Positions 36,369 to 47,679 of a stretch of DNA of 64,000 nucleotides are shown here, piece by piece. The translations under genes and the position numbers were made by a program. Location of the stretch: contig JACEFZ010002068.1 of the NCBI GenBank assembly GCA_014155875.1, positions 62,001 through 126,000 on the forward strand. Reading direction: 5' to 3'. Source of the DNA: Cepaea nemoralis. Lineage: Eukaryota > Mollusca > Gastropoda > Stylommatophora > Helicidae. A model generated the notes under the pieces. The model was not told the DNA's origin. It ran no database searches and saw nothing but the letters and a program-made list of their open reading frames with translations. Position 1 is the first letter of the stretch, and each line of letters starts with the position of its first letter.

Positions 36369-36544
36369 AGGTATGGATAATGTAGAGACGATAATATGGA
36401 AATGCTTTCCTAAGCGGTGATAACACAAAAAAGGTCTAACGGCAAACGACTTCATAACTGGAGAATTGCTGGTTCAAAGACATACCCGAGCTGATATGAG
36501 GGCCTCTACCTTATTGTGACAGGAGCCAACTAAGTCTTTTCATG

Positions 36545-36680
36545 AATATGACAAATGGAGATACTCATTACATGATGTGAAAATATAACAAATGGAAACG
36601 CTCATTACATAGTGTAAAAATACGACAACTGGAGACACTCATTACATGGTGTGAAAATATGACAAATGGAGACACTCATT
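36545..36680. repeat. 37-bp minisatellite, left block
   Basis: About four units of GACAAATGGAGACACTCATT + ACATGATGTGAAAATAT. The array is broken by a SINE at about 36681 and resumes at 37281. Confidence 0.93.
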
Positions 36681-37280
36681 TTGTTTCGCATATCCTACTA
36701 CAGCCTTGCTACAAACCTTTGAGAACATAGTTTTAAGACGCATCTTTGGACCCATTAGGGATACACAAAGGGGAGAGTGGAAAAGAAGAAGTAACATAGA
36801 CATTTATGATCTGTATAAGTCCCCGCTAATCACTGGTATCATGAAGGCTAATAGACTACAATGGCTGGGGCATTTAGAAAGAATGGAAGATAATAGGGAA
36901 ACAAAACTCGCTTACACTCAGGAAATAAATGACCGTAGACCCCGAGGTAGACCAAGAAGACGGTGGAGAGATAATATATATACAGACCTACAAGCACTTG
37001 GAATCAACGACTGGCAAGAGAAGGTCAACCAGAGAGACGAATGGAGACGGATTGTATCTGCAGCAAAGAACCTCAATGGCTCGGAATGCTGAAGAAGAAG
37101 AAGATATCCTACTACAGGAGATCGCATCAACACCAATATTTTACCGCTGTTGTTGATTTCTTGGCAAGATTACACTCAGTAGCTTGCCATTGCTTTCTGA
37201 GCGGCCGGTCAACATATCCCGTCAGTAACGGGGGCGCCGAGAACCGCTACCGATTCTCGCTCAGCTGAGTTTGCTCACAT
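36681..37280 (-). mobile_element. SINE copy split by a LINE E insertion
   Basis: The SINE 3' end (TTTGTTTCGCATATCCTACTACAG) is at 36681-36703. The rest, 37104-37268, has core words ACCGCTGTTGTTGATTTC, TTGGCAAGATTACACTCAGTAGCTTGCCATTGCTTTCTGAGCGGCC and CCGTCAGTAACGGGGGCGC. It matches the antisense copy at 42046-42290 but lacks most of the tRNA-like head. ATGGAGACACTCATT occurs on both sides, as expected of a target-site duplication, though the host array is itself periodic. Confidence 0.85.
36704..37103 (+). mobile_element. LINE E 3' fragment (400 bp) with 14-bp duplication
   Basis: Nearly identical to 58783-59182, the last 400 bp of the large LINE E. The frame LLQTFENIVLRRIFGPIRD to KNLNGSEC remains open (36706-37092), and the tail is GAAGAAGAAGAAG. 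ATATCCTACTACAG stands immediately before (36690-36703) and after (37104-37117). This is a textbook 5'-truncated target-primed insertion. High similarity to the donor family implies recent activity. Confidence 0.96.
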
Positions 37281-37860
37281 GGAGACACTCATTACATGGT
37301 GTGAAAATACGAAAATGGAGACACTCATTACATGATGTGAAAATACGAAAATGGAGACACTCATTACATGATGTGAAAGTATGACAAATGGAGACACTCA
37401 TTACATGATATGAAAGTATGACAAATGGAGACATTCATTACATGATATGAAAGTATGACAAATGGAGACACTCATTACATGATGTGAAAGTAGGACAAAT
37501 GGAGACACTCATTACATGATATGAAAGTATGACAAATGGAGACATTCATTACATGATGTGAAAATATGACAAATGGAGACATTCATTACATGATGTGAAA
37601 ATATGACAAATGGAGACATTCATTACATGATGTGAAAATATGACAAATGGAGACATTCATTACATGATATGAAAGTATGACAAATGGAGACACTCATTAC
37701 ATGATATGAAAGTATGACAAATGGAGACATTCATTATATGATATGAAAGTATGACAAATGGAGACACTCATTACATGATATGAAAGTATGACAAATGGAG
37801 ACATTCATTACATGATGTGAAAATATGACACAAGAAGACACTTATTACATGGTATGTCTT
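37281..37860. repeat. 37-bp minisatellite, right block
   Basis: About fifteen 37-bp units. Two unit types recur: one with CACTC and ATATGAAAGTATG, one with CATTC and ATGTGAAAATATG. They often alternate, suggesting a dimeric higher-order repeat. The final units degrade (ACACAAGAAGACACTTATTACATGGTATG) and run into the LINE that follows. It may be flanking DNA or the 5' region of that LINE. Confidence 0.93.
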
Positions 37861-38721
37861 AGGACATCCTCGTCCTGTAGGGACAGTCATGAGCCACAGG
37901 TGACACCAGACCGTCATCCAGCTACTGATGGCAAAATCATAACTAAAATAAATAAATTTAGAGTAGGAACATGGAATGTTAGGACATTAAATGAGCTAGG
38001 AAAGTTTACCAATGTTCTAAGGGAGATGGATAGCATGAAAATGAATATACTAGGCGTTAGTGAGATGAGATGGAAGGGATCGGGCAAAATTATAGCTGAC
38101 AATCACACAATAATTTATTCTGGAGGGGATACACATGAAAAAGGTGTAGGAATAATATTAGACGAAAAAACAGCCAAGTCAATTAATGGATACTGGTGTA
38201 TTTCAGATAGAGTAGTTATGGTAAGAATCAAAGGCAAACCAATAAACATAAATATTATACAGGTATATGCACCAACAACAAGCAGTAGTGATGAAGAAAT
38301 ACAACACTTTCACGACGAAATAGAAATGGCGATGGCTCAAATTGGATCACAAGAAATAAAAATAATACTTGGTGATTTTAATGCAAAAGTAGGAAAGGGG
38401 AAAATGGAGGATGTAGTGGGGAATTATGGTTTAGGTACAAGAAATGAAAGAGGGGAAAAGCTAATAGAATGGGCAAATATCAATGATATGATAATTGGAA
38501 ACACATGGTTTAAACACCATAAAAGACGACTGTACACATGGAAAAGCCCTGATAAGACAATACGCAACCAAATTGACTACATACTAATTAATAAAAGATA
38601 TAGAAATGCTTTAATTAATGTAAAGACAATGCCTAGTGCTGACTGTAATAGTGATCATGTACCACTATGTGGACAAATAAAAGTAAGATTAAAGAGAGGA
38701 AAAAAATGGTTAAGAACATGA
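37825..38721 (+). pseudogene. LINE A' endonuclease open frame
   Basis: 298 codons; the first about 45 translate the minisatellite edge and leader. Endonuclease motifs appear in order: RVGTWNVRTLNELGKF (catalytic Asn, about residue 50), ILGVSEMRWKGSG (Glu), GVGIILDEKTAKSI, INIIQVYAPTTSSS, KIILGDFNAKVGKG (Asp/Asn), RRLYTWKSPDKTIRNQIDYIL and the terminal CNSDHVPL (Asp-His). All catalytic positions of the AP-endonuclease fold look present. The frame ends early because of an indel in the A-run at about 38700, cutting it from its RT. Confidence 0.9.
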
Positions 38722-39413
38722 GACTTAACAAAGAGGTTCTGAAAATAGGTAAAGAACTGCAAGAACAATACAGAGTGACTGTGAAAAATAGGTACAATGC
38801 GATAGCTAAAATACAGAATATAAATGAACAATGGGAAATGTTAAGGGACTCCATTCATCAAACTAGCAAAGAAGTATTACCGGAGAGAGGCAAAATAGCT
38901 AAGAAAAAATGGATGAATGAAGAAATCTTAAAACTGATGGACAAAAGAAAACAGAGTAAAAATGACAAACAAGAATACGCTAAGATAAATAAAGAAATAA
39001 AAGATAAATGTGGGAAGGCTAAAGAAAGTTGGTTAAACGAGCAATGCAAAAAAATTGAATTAAATTCCATTAATGATACAAAAAATATGTACAGACAAAT
39101 CAGTGAGCTTACAGGAAGAAAAATAAGAATAAATACAGGGTGTTTGAAATCAAAAACAGGAAAGATATTATTAGAGGAAGGTGCTATAATGAAGAGGTGG
39201 AATGAGTATATAAGAGAATTATATGACGGAGAAAGGGAAGAATTAACAGAAGATAGTAACTTAGAAGGTCCACCTATTCTGAAAGAAGAAGTCGCCGACG
39301 CTATGAAACGTATGAAGAAAGGAAAAACAGCTGGGCCAGATGAAATCACAATAGAAGAATTAGAAGTGTTGGGAGAATTTGGAGTAGATATATTAACCAA
39401 AATTGTTGAATGA
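38667..39413 (+). pseudogene. LINE A' linker between endonuclease and RT
   Basis: 248 codons, overlapping the endonuclease frame by a frameshift. Lys/Glu-rich helical linker (KKKWMNEEILKLMDKRKQSK, SELTGRKIRINTGCLKSK) followed by the RT entry motifs EGPPILKEEVADAMKRMKKGK and AGPDEITIEELEVLG. It ends at IVE because of a second frameshift at about 39405. Confidence 0.88.
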
Positions 39414-40776
39414 TATTTACAGTAGTGGATATTTACCCAGTGATATGCTGAAATCTGTATTTATAGCTATACCAAAAAGACCAGGAGCAATTGATTGTGA
39501 AGATTTTCGTACAATTAACCTCATAAACCATATCACTAAGCTTCTACTCAGAATCATAATGAGAAGAAACAAAACGAAAATAAAGATGGAAATTAGTGAA
39601 GAACAGTATGGATTTGTGGAAGGAAAGGGCACAAACAATGCAATTTATACATTACGGACACTAATAGAAAGGTCAATAGAGAAACAGAGAGACATATATT
39701 TGTGCTTCATAGATTATACTAAGGCATTTGATAAAGTAAAACATGATGAACTGATTAAAATGTTGGAAGATATCAACATTGATGGAAAAGATTTAAGAAT
39801 AATAAAGAATGTTTACTGGAACCAAGTAGCAGCAATTAAAATAGGAAATAAAGAGGGTAGTTACGAACAGATAAAGCTAGGAGTACGACAGGGGTGTGTC
39901 TTGTCACCAGATCTTTTCTCCCTGTATAGCGAAGTAATAATGAGAGAGATCAAAGAGATGCCAGGAATACTAGTTGGAGGTTATAATATAAATAATATAC
40001 GCTATGCAGATGACACAGTATTGGTGGCGGATAATTCAACAGACCTACAGCAATTATTAGACGTTGTAGTAACAGAGAGTGCAAGGAAAGGACTCTCCTT
40101 GAATATCAAGAAAACAGTAACAATGGTAATATCAAAGAAAATGGTGACACCAAAATGTGACATAGAAATAGAAGGAAAAATCCTTAACCAAGTGGATAAT
40201 TTTAGATACCTAGGGGCATTTATAACATCAGATGGAAGATGTACAACAGAGATTAGGAGCAGAATAGGGCAGGCAAAAGCCGCATTTCAGAAAATGAAGA
40301 GTATCTTGTGCAATAAGTCACTATCACTGAATGTAAGAAAGAGAGTGCTGAAATGCTATGTAGAACCAGTTTTGCTGTATGGCAGTGAATCTTGGAATGT
40401 AAATGAACAAATTAAGAAGAAATTAGAAGCAACAGAGATGTGGTTCCTGAGACGAATGTTGCGAATTCCTTGGACTGCCAGAGTAACTAACGATGACTGC
40501 CTGAAACAGGCTAATGAAACTAGAACATTATATACAACAATAAGACAGAGACAAACATCTTTCTTCGGTCACGTGATGAGAAGAGAGGCATTGGAGAACA
40601 TCGTGACAATTGGAAAGATCGAGGGGAAGAGAGGCAGAGGCAGACCAAGAGAGATGATGCTGGATGGATTGAGACGGTGGCATGGAGGAATATCAGCAGC
40701 AGAGTTGATCCAGAAAACCAAAGACCGAGATCTGTGGAGAGCCATGAACGCCTACGCCAGCTGGCACGGCACTTGA
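39403..40776 (+). pseudogene. LINE A' reverse transcriptase open frame, 457 codons
   Basis: The RT palm is complete: FIAIPKRPGAIDCEDFRTINL, EEQYGFVEGKGTNNAIYTL, YLCFIDYTKAFDKVKHDEL (first catalytic Asp), GVRQGCVLSPDLFSLYSE, and NIRYADDTVLVADN (catalytic Asp pair, near residues 203-206). The thumb and C-terminal region follow: FRYLGAFITSDGRCTTEI, LLYGSESWNVNEQI, MWFLRRMLRIPWTAR, TSFFGHVMRREALENIVT, KRGRGRPREMMLDGLRRWHGG. The chain ends ASWHGT. Nothing inside this part is visibly broken; only the separation from the upstream frames makes the copy non-functional. Confidence 0.93.
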
Positions 40777-40796
40777 TGATGATGATGACGATGATG

Positions 40797-41510
40797 GGAA
40801 TATGCAGTATTGGTGACATTGGAATCTCACATAGTTTTGCAGTTTATATGACAAAGCAACATTTTCTAAGACTCCAGAGGAGACATACATTTATACATAC
40901 ATACAGAGTGTGGAGAGAGGGGATGAGACATCGAGAAGCAGCGATACGTGATTTATGTACCCAGAGAAATAGAAACAAGGCACACACAGGCACACCCCAT
41001 GACATGAGAATTGGAAAAATAGAACTAACACTATAAGCAAAATCAATTAGATTGTTGAAAAAAATAAACTGAACGGTGCAGTCCTTGAACAGCTCTTTTC
41101 AGTCTAGGATACGAGTCAGCAACAGAAAATAGTTTATAAGACCTCATAGACGATGCTAAAGAAGCAAATAGCGCAAACAACTGTTTACGCAATGACCAGC
41201 TTGTACCATAAAGTGCCGTCGTGACAGTACAGCCAGTAAGATACAAACCTGGAACACTCACCACACAACAGGGACAAGAAGCCTGATGGGTAGAGCATTT
41301 GAGAGAAACACTAAATGAGAGAATTTGAGGTTGAATTCAGAGCAGACATTAAAACAAATGTCCCTCTACAAGAAGACAAATTGCAGTTATTATGGTTGTA
41401 AGAAGCGGAAGGACTCCAGGCTATGAATTAAATGCACAACTATTTCAAATAAACCCAAATTGAGAACATAATAAGAATTTCTCACCGGTTCTGATTCTAG
41501 TCAATGAGGT
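40797..41510. other. unassigned sequence
   Basis: No tandem structure or recognised element. Small open frames on both strands show no domain. Confidence 0.45.
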
Positions 41511-41690
41511 CACAACGTTTTATAAATGTTATAAATCTCTTTCAGACTTCTGCGGGGTTAACAACATAACATTTATAAATGTTATAAATCCCTTTTCGAC
41601 TTCTGTGGGGTTAACAACATAACATTTATAAATTTTAGAAATCCCTTTTCGACTTCTGCGGGGTTAACAACACAACATTTATTATATATT
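41511..41690. repeat. 53-bp minisatellite, about 3.4 copies
   Basis: The unit is CATAACATTTATAAATGTTATAAATCCC... ending GACTTCTGCGGGGTTAACAA, starting near 41511, 41567, 41620 and (partial) 41673. The ATAACATTTATAAATGTTAT core is palindromic. Confidence 0.9.
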
Positions 41691-42045
41691 CTGACCCCAC
41701 TGACTAGAATTAAAACTGCTGAGAAATGTACTGTCCTCAACGTCCGGTACACACGAGGGTAAGCCAGTAGGTACGTCACAGAATAATTTAAGACAGCAGC
41801 GAAATGGTTGTTGGTAGTTTACAAAGGTGCCATTATGTGGTATATATATATATATATATCTAACCTGCTGTCGCTGTGTGGCAGACGATAATTGTCGCAT
41901 TCAGATTTTCACGCGCAAATGGTGTCGAAAATGTCGTGAATATTCGAAGATTGCAACGCCTAAGTACAACGTGCTATTTGTAATTTTCAAATAAGCAAAA
42001 GAATAAGGGTGTTGAACCGCTTATTTTTTATTTTTTTTTTTGAAT
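41691..42045. other. unassigned sequence with a short (TA)n
   Basis: A TATATATATATATATATA run lies at about 41839-41859 and a T-run at 42024-42040. Nothing else was recognised. Confidence 0.45.
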
Positions 42046-42290
42046 TCGCATATCCTTTAAAGGACATCGCTGTCAACAGCAGCATCTTTCAGCTGTCTGT
42101 TGATTTCTTGGCAAGATTTACGCTCAGTAGTTTGCCATTGCTTTCTGAGCGGCCAGCTCAGTTATCCCGCAAGTGACCAGCGGGAGTAGAACCGCTTCCA
42201 GTTCTCGCCAGCTACGAGACTCTGCGTGATAAACGGGATTACGGAGAAAGTGGTATAACCCCTCGGCCAAAGAGACCGGCAACCGCTTAG
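42046..42290 (-). mobile_element. tRNA-derived SINE, full-length antisense copy
   Basis: Read from 42290 down: a tRNA-like head with TTTGGCCGAGGGGTTATACC (A-box like TGGCCGAGNGGTTA of Ser/Leu tRNAs), a body with GAACTGGAAGCGGTTCTACT and GAAAGCAATGGCAAACTACT, then TCTTGCCAAGAAATCAACAG and the terminal AAGGATATGCG at 42046. RNA polymerase III would transcribe from the head; mobilisation needs a LINE. This is the best copy for deriving the family. Confidence 0.85.
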
Positions 42291-42634
42291 TACAGACTGA
42301 ATATGTTCAGCTGCTTAGTTCAGAATGAGTTTGTAGTATCTCTTAGTAAAGAATGATTATCTAGAACCTTTTTGTGCAGAATGATTATGTGTGGAATCAT
42401 TTTAAGATGCTTAGTACAGAATTTTACATTAAGATTTTAGTACACATGAGTGTATTCAGTTATTATAAGTATAGAATGAGGGTATTGAGTTTTTATGAGT
42501 ATATTCAGTTGTGTGTTTGTTTTTTTTTAATTACAGAATTCGTGCATTGAGTTGTTTGTACAGAAGGATTATATTGAGATACTAGTACAGAATGAGTATA
42601 GTGGGTTGTTTGGTACAAAGGGATAATTATTACC
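42291..42634. repeat. degenerate minisatellite between two SINEs
   Basis: Words such as CTTAGTACAGAATGA, GAGTATATTGAG/TCAGT and TTGAGTTGTTTGTACAGAA recur at about 30-45 bp without strict period. It is probably an old array. Confidence 0.65.
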
Positions 42635-42872
42635 TGTTATGCCATATATGCCGGTCTCCCTGGCGAAGGTTAACGACTTTCTCCGTAATCTCGTATATCC
42701 ACGGAGGGGAACACAGCTGCACGGGATTCGGATCGCGTTGCGTTGGTTACTTACCGGCGGTATGTGAGACGGTCGAAAGCAATGGCAAGCTACTGAGCGT
42801 AATCTTGCCAAGACATCAACAACAGCGGTAAAATGCTGGTGTTGACAGAGATGTCCTGTATATAAGATATGG
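42635..42872 (+). mobile_element. tRNA-derived SINE, sense copy
   Basis: The head GCCGGTCTCCCTGGCGAAGG (A-box TGGCGAAGGTTAA) starts at about 42649. The body has GAAAGCAATGGCAAGCTACT, GAGCGTAATCTTGCCAAGACATC and GCTGGTGTTGACAGAGATGTCCTGTATATAAGATATG. It is the inverted counterpart of the copy 360 bp to the left. A G-run follows the tail (42873-42883). Confidence 0.85.
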
Positions 42873-42883
42873 GGGGGGGGGGG

Positions 42884-43350
42884 AATGCCATATATTACAA
42901 ACGGCTATTCTAACCTTTTGGCCAATCGTTCTACGTCTCATTTTTTTCCATAATAAGGTTTGTTTGTTACAGACTTTGAACTAATTACTTCCGGTTTCCG
43001 ACGTCACGAAAACGACTTTCCAATCTGTCAAATTTAAATTGGATACAGCCGCAGGACATCTGCCTCTGGGAACTAAAAGTACTTGACCCAGATACCGTTC
43101 TGGCTGTCGTGAAGATTATTCCCCATGGTTGTGAATGGCACTCGGGTCAGCTTACGTGCCCATGTTCTTTCCATTTCGACTGGAATGCCACACTAGTTCT
43201 CATCACTCTAAGCTGAGTTCTTATGTTTTTGTGTTTTTGCATACAATCACATGTTATGTTCACCCTTGCTTAAAGTATGTGGTTCTGTCTGCTTCAGGAC
43301 GTCTTTAGTCTCGGATATTTCACGATATATCTGCTTATCAATATGTTTTA
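42884..43350. other. unassigned sequence
   Basis: No recognisable gene or repeat. Confidence 0.45.
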
Positions 43351-43690
43351 GCTATTCCCCATAGTTGTTCATGTTTTGTGCTTTATCGTAAGTTTGAGGT
43401 TTGTATTATGCTGTGTCTTCGGGTGTGATTATTTTTCACGTTGTCAGCTGTGTATAATGTATTCTGTATCCTCGCGGTTGTTCATGTTTTTTACTATATC
43501 CTAGCCGTTCATGTTATGTTTCCTAGTAGTTCATGGTGTGTGTTATATCCTAGTAATTTTTAAAATTTTTTGTGGTGTAGGCCTATCCTAGCAGTTGTTA
43601 ATGTTTTATGCTATATCCCAGGTGTTGTTTACGTTGTACGTGTATCCTCAGAGTTGTCCATGTTCTGTGTTGCATACTAGCAGTTCTATT
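43351..43690. repeat. degenerate 30-40 bp minisatellite
   Basis: Diverged copies of GTTGTTCATGTTTTGTGCTATATCCTAGCAGTT-like units recur about nine times across 340 bp. Spacing varies, consistent with an old array. Confidence 0.75.
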
Positions 43691-43911
43691 GTAGGAGTGT
43701 GTTTATGGGTACAGTATATATCCGAGTATGCACATATGAAAATATATGTATAAACAAGGACATATATGTAGAAGAGCTACGATAACACTGTGGCTATAAC
43801 GCTTGCTTGTCGGTACAGTGGTAATGTATAGAATCATTCTGAGAGCGGGGATTATTTTATAAACCACTAGCTGACCCGGCCCGGCTTCGCCCAGCTCCTG
43901 GCGGGGATCTA

Positions 43912-44590
<679 letters not shown>

Positions 44591-44679
44591 CTATGTTCGG
44601 CCCGGTAAAATATAGATAGAATAGAAGAATAGATAGATTAATAGTAGAAAATATGATTGGAAGAGATCTATCTAAAGTA

Positions 44680-44762
44680 AACTTACCAAGATATCACGAA
44701 CAGCCAATAAATGGTGGGCGGTGGGTTGACTGCAAACGATATGCAACTAACTTTCTCTCACA
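44680..44762 (+). mobile_element. SINE 3' fragment
   Basis: AAGTAAACTTACCAAGATATCACGAACAGCC, GGTTGACTGCAAACGATATGCAACTAACTTTC matches the last third of the tRNA-derived SINE, especially the copy at 10.5 kb. It lies inside the candidate element at 43.9-45.5 kb. Confidence 0.7.
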
Positions 44763-45597
44763 AAAAATTACTTTTTTTTTTTAACGAACGAAAATCTTTC
44801 GCAGGCCCGTCCTACATTCTGCCCTTCTTCTCTATTTCCTCTCATACATTCTTTCATTCATCATCTCTTTTGAAGCAATTCTTTGACAACAAAAGAACAA
44901 TAAGCATTAAAATGCATGAAAAGTAGTTCATGGACATCATAAATATCCAATGTGGGTGTACGCGCCATACATATGAGAATGTTAAAAAAAATTAATGTGC
45001 TGTTGAAGCAAAATAAAAAGATGAGTTAGAAAATTTTCACTATTTAAATAGATGCCTTATTTTTATGAAAACTATGAAATGCCTTAAAGATTATATCACT
45101 ATTTATTATAACTCATATGCCTGTAATTAACTATAGACAAAGAGTTTATAAATCTTTGAAAACGATGCAACAATATGACTATAAAGTATATAGCAATGTT
45201 ATTAAAAGTTATGCCCCTTGACATAACTTTTCTTATGTTAAGTCCCCTTGCTATATGGAAATGATAATGAAAAATGAAATATTAAATTTTAGTAAGTAAG
45301 TAGCCGATTTTACACTAAAAAACTATGACAGTCGGTTGCACAGGAATGAAAAGAAGACATGTAGAAAATTTCATCTCAATCGGATGGACCGTTCGCGAAC
45401 GCATCAAATACATCCCCACATACCCACCCACATACATTCTGTTTTATATATATAGATTAACCGGGTCTCTCAGTTCCATCCAGCTCAACATATAAAACCA
45501 GGAACTGTTGTAGAAAGTAAAAGGGGGGGGGCGGTGTGTCAGTGGCCACAATTCCCACCGAGTACCAACTGCATGTACAATATGGGGCTAGCGTCAT

Positions 45598-46478
45598 ACA
45601 CAAAACAAGCCTCAAAACGTGGAAGAGAGTCAAATGGTTTCCTAACATAAACACAAAACACGCCTCAAAACGCGGAAGAAAGTCGCATGATTTCCTTACA
45701 TAAACTCACACAAAAAACGCCTCAAAACACGGTAGAGTCGCATTATTTCCTTACATAACCACAAACCACGCAACATAACGCGGAAGAGAGTCGCATGATT
45801 TTCTTAAATAAACATAAAACACGCCTCAAAACGTGGAAGAGATTTGCATGATTTCCTTACATAACCATAAAATACGCCGGAAGAATCTTATACCTTCCTT
45901 ACATAAACATACAACACACCTCAAAACGTAAAAGTGTCTTCAACCTTCCTTCAATAAGCATACAATACGCATCAAAACACGAAAGAATTGAATAGCTTCC
46001 TTACATAAACATAAAACAAGCCTCAAATCGTGGAAGAGAGTCATATGCCTTCCTTACATAAACATAAATCACACATGAAAACGTGGAAGAGTGTCGTATA
46101 TCTTGCTTATATAAACATAAAACACGCCTCAAAACGTGGAAGAGAGTCTTATACCTTCCTTTAAAAAACATAAAACACGCCTCAACATTTGGAAGATTCT
46201 TATACCTTCGTTACCGCAGAAGTCGGATGTGTCGGCCTAACGGCGCAAGAACGCAGCTCTGCTGTAAACAGGCACAACGCAGTCACATCCGGAAAAAAAA
46301 AATCCGGATGAACGCAGAAGAAGAAGATACCTTCGTTACAAAACCATAAAACACGCCTCAAAACGTGCAAGAGAGTCGAATGTCTTTCTCACATAAGCAT
46401 AAAACACGCCTTAAAACATGGAAGTTTTATACCTTCCTTACATAAACATAAAACACGTCTCAAAATGTGGAATTGTCT
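45598..46478. repeat. about 50-bp minisatellite, roughly 16 copies
   Basis: The unit is AAAACACGCCTCAAAACGTGGAAGAGAGTC + GCATGATTTCCTTACATAAACAT with variable length 40-53 bp. The array is interrupted once by a short SINE at 46215-46326. Confidence 0.93.
46215..46326 (+). mobile_element. short SINE G with (GAA)n tail, 13-bp duplication
   Basis: CGCAGAAGTCGGATGTGTCGG, CTAACGGCGCAAGAACGCAG, CTCTGCTGTAAACAGGCACA, ACGCAGTCACATCCGG, an A10 loop, TCCGGATGAACGCAGAAGAAGAAG. The CATCCGG/CCGGATG pair gives a 3' hairpin just before the tail. ATACCTTCGTTAC flanks it exactly (46202-46214 and 46327-46339). A second copy is at 51263-51411 on minus. Small open frames crossing it are accidental. Confidence 0.92.
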
Positions 46479-46550
46479 TACATATGTGCAATTTTATGTA
46501 TTTTTATGTCCTCGGGGAAGTGCTTAGTTGAATTGAGTTGAGTTAAGTTA

Positions 46551-47115
46551 AGAACAGACATCACTGCACTAAGGACATTCCCATACGTGCTCGGTCCCCT
46601 CGTTCAACAGCCAGAGAAGAGTCACACTACTAATCGTTCCCACAACTATCTGATTAAAAGTTCTCCTGGTTTTCCTTCTCAGTTTTGAGACTATTCCAGA
46701 ACCCTTGCCGATCCCCAGCAATATCATTCTTTCCACATATGTGTTCTCAGTCTGTTCCTCCACCTTCTCCACCTGGTCCCACAAGCTCAGGACCACCTCC
46801 CCCTTGTCCATAGGCAATCTGCCGCCAAGAGGTGCATTCCCTGCTAGCCTATTAGCCTGTTCATTCCCCTGCACCACGGCATGGCCAGGACAAATTATCC
46901 ATACAATTCTCACAATCTGTGACCTCTGAATCGACGAGAGCCATTCCACACGAAACATATCCTTTCTCTACCTTACTAAGCATACTCTTTGAATCCGTAA
47001 TGAATACAACGTGTGTTGCAGTGGTCTCCTCTATCCATCGGAATGCCGCTGTTACTGGCTCCACCTCCATTCTCATGACTGGAGATCGTAGTCTCATATG
47101 CCAGACTCTCCTTTT
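46551..47115 (-). pseudogene. LINE RNase H domain and 3' end, antisense
   Basis: Minus-strand frames give VEPVTAAFRWIEETTATHVVFITDSKSMLSKVEKG (Glu and second Asp motifs), then in another frame WIICPGHAVVQGNEQANRLAG (His and last Asp/Glu motif) and the end STISSVTLLWLLNEGTEHVWECP-type region. This is the C-terminal RNase H of an I/R1-like LINE, which degrades the RNA strand after reverse transcription. Frames change near 46900-46960. No RT lies upstream, so the copy is 5'-truncated. The 3' end motif is shared with 10018-10136. It is a different family from LINE F. Confidence 0.85.
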
Positions 47116-47319
47116 TCAAGACTCGTCCATTAGCCTTTCACTACTATTCCAGAAGATGGCAGTCTACATCAAACTCGAGATCATGTGTTTTAAACAGTCT
47201 TTGCCAGTGAAATATATTTTAAAATGTGTTAAACCCATTAGCCAGCAGTGATGACAGACCAGTGAAATTTGTGTTAAACATGGGGTATTGAAGCTGCTCG
47301 CTAGGCTATGTTTAAAAAC

Positions 47320-47578
47320 GGAAAGTTAGTTGCATATCCATTGCAAGACGATAGCAGTCAACACCAGCATTTGTCGCTGTTGTGATCTCTTCACAAGTTT
47401 ATGTTTAGTACGTTTCCCATTGCTTTCCGAACGACCGGCACCCATACCATTTCGTTAAAAAAAACGTAACGCGGTCTGCTGCCAAACCACGCGCAGCTGC
47501 GTTTCGAACGCGGGTATGCAGGATCACGAACTGTGTCCGTAACTCCTTCGCCACGGACATAAGCTATTAGCACGTTGG
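47320..47578 (-). mobile_element. tRNA-derived SINE, antisense, well-preserved head
   Basis: Read from 47572 down: GTCCGTGGCGAAGGAGTTAC (A-box TGGCGAAGGAGT), CTGCATACCCGCGTTCGAAACGC (B-box GTTCGAA), then CGGAAAGCAATGGGAAACGT, and the 3' end ATGGATATGCAACTAACTTTCCG. Both pol III boxes stand about 35 bases apart as in a tRNA. The folding of the acceptor is not tRNA-like, so this is a SINE and not a tRNA gene. Confidence 0.85.
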
Positions 47579-47679
47579 AAACACTAAAAGCTCAATGAGC
47601 AAATGTTCTACATCAACAGACGAATTCTTTGGTCAAATTAAATACAAAATAAAAGGATTGGGTTAATAGCTGACATGTT

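Larger units (their letters stand above)
37861..40796 (+). mobile_element. LINE A', almost complete RTE-like element
   Basis: About 2.9 kb holding an endonuclease-RT polyprotein frame broken only twice, with a TGATGATGATGATGACGATGATG tail. It parallels LINE A in domain order and ends in the same way (ASWHGT versus FRHGT), so the two are sister families. The 5' limit is unclear because a 37-bp minisatellite abuts it. No target-site duplication was recognised. Confidence 0.92.

Noticed and set aside
47500..47575. True tRNA gene on minus with A and B boxes
   Set aside because: No acceptor-stem pairing was apparent and the segment continues into a dispersed SINE body, so it is a SINE head.
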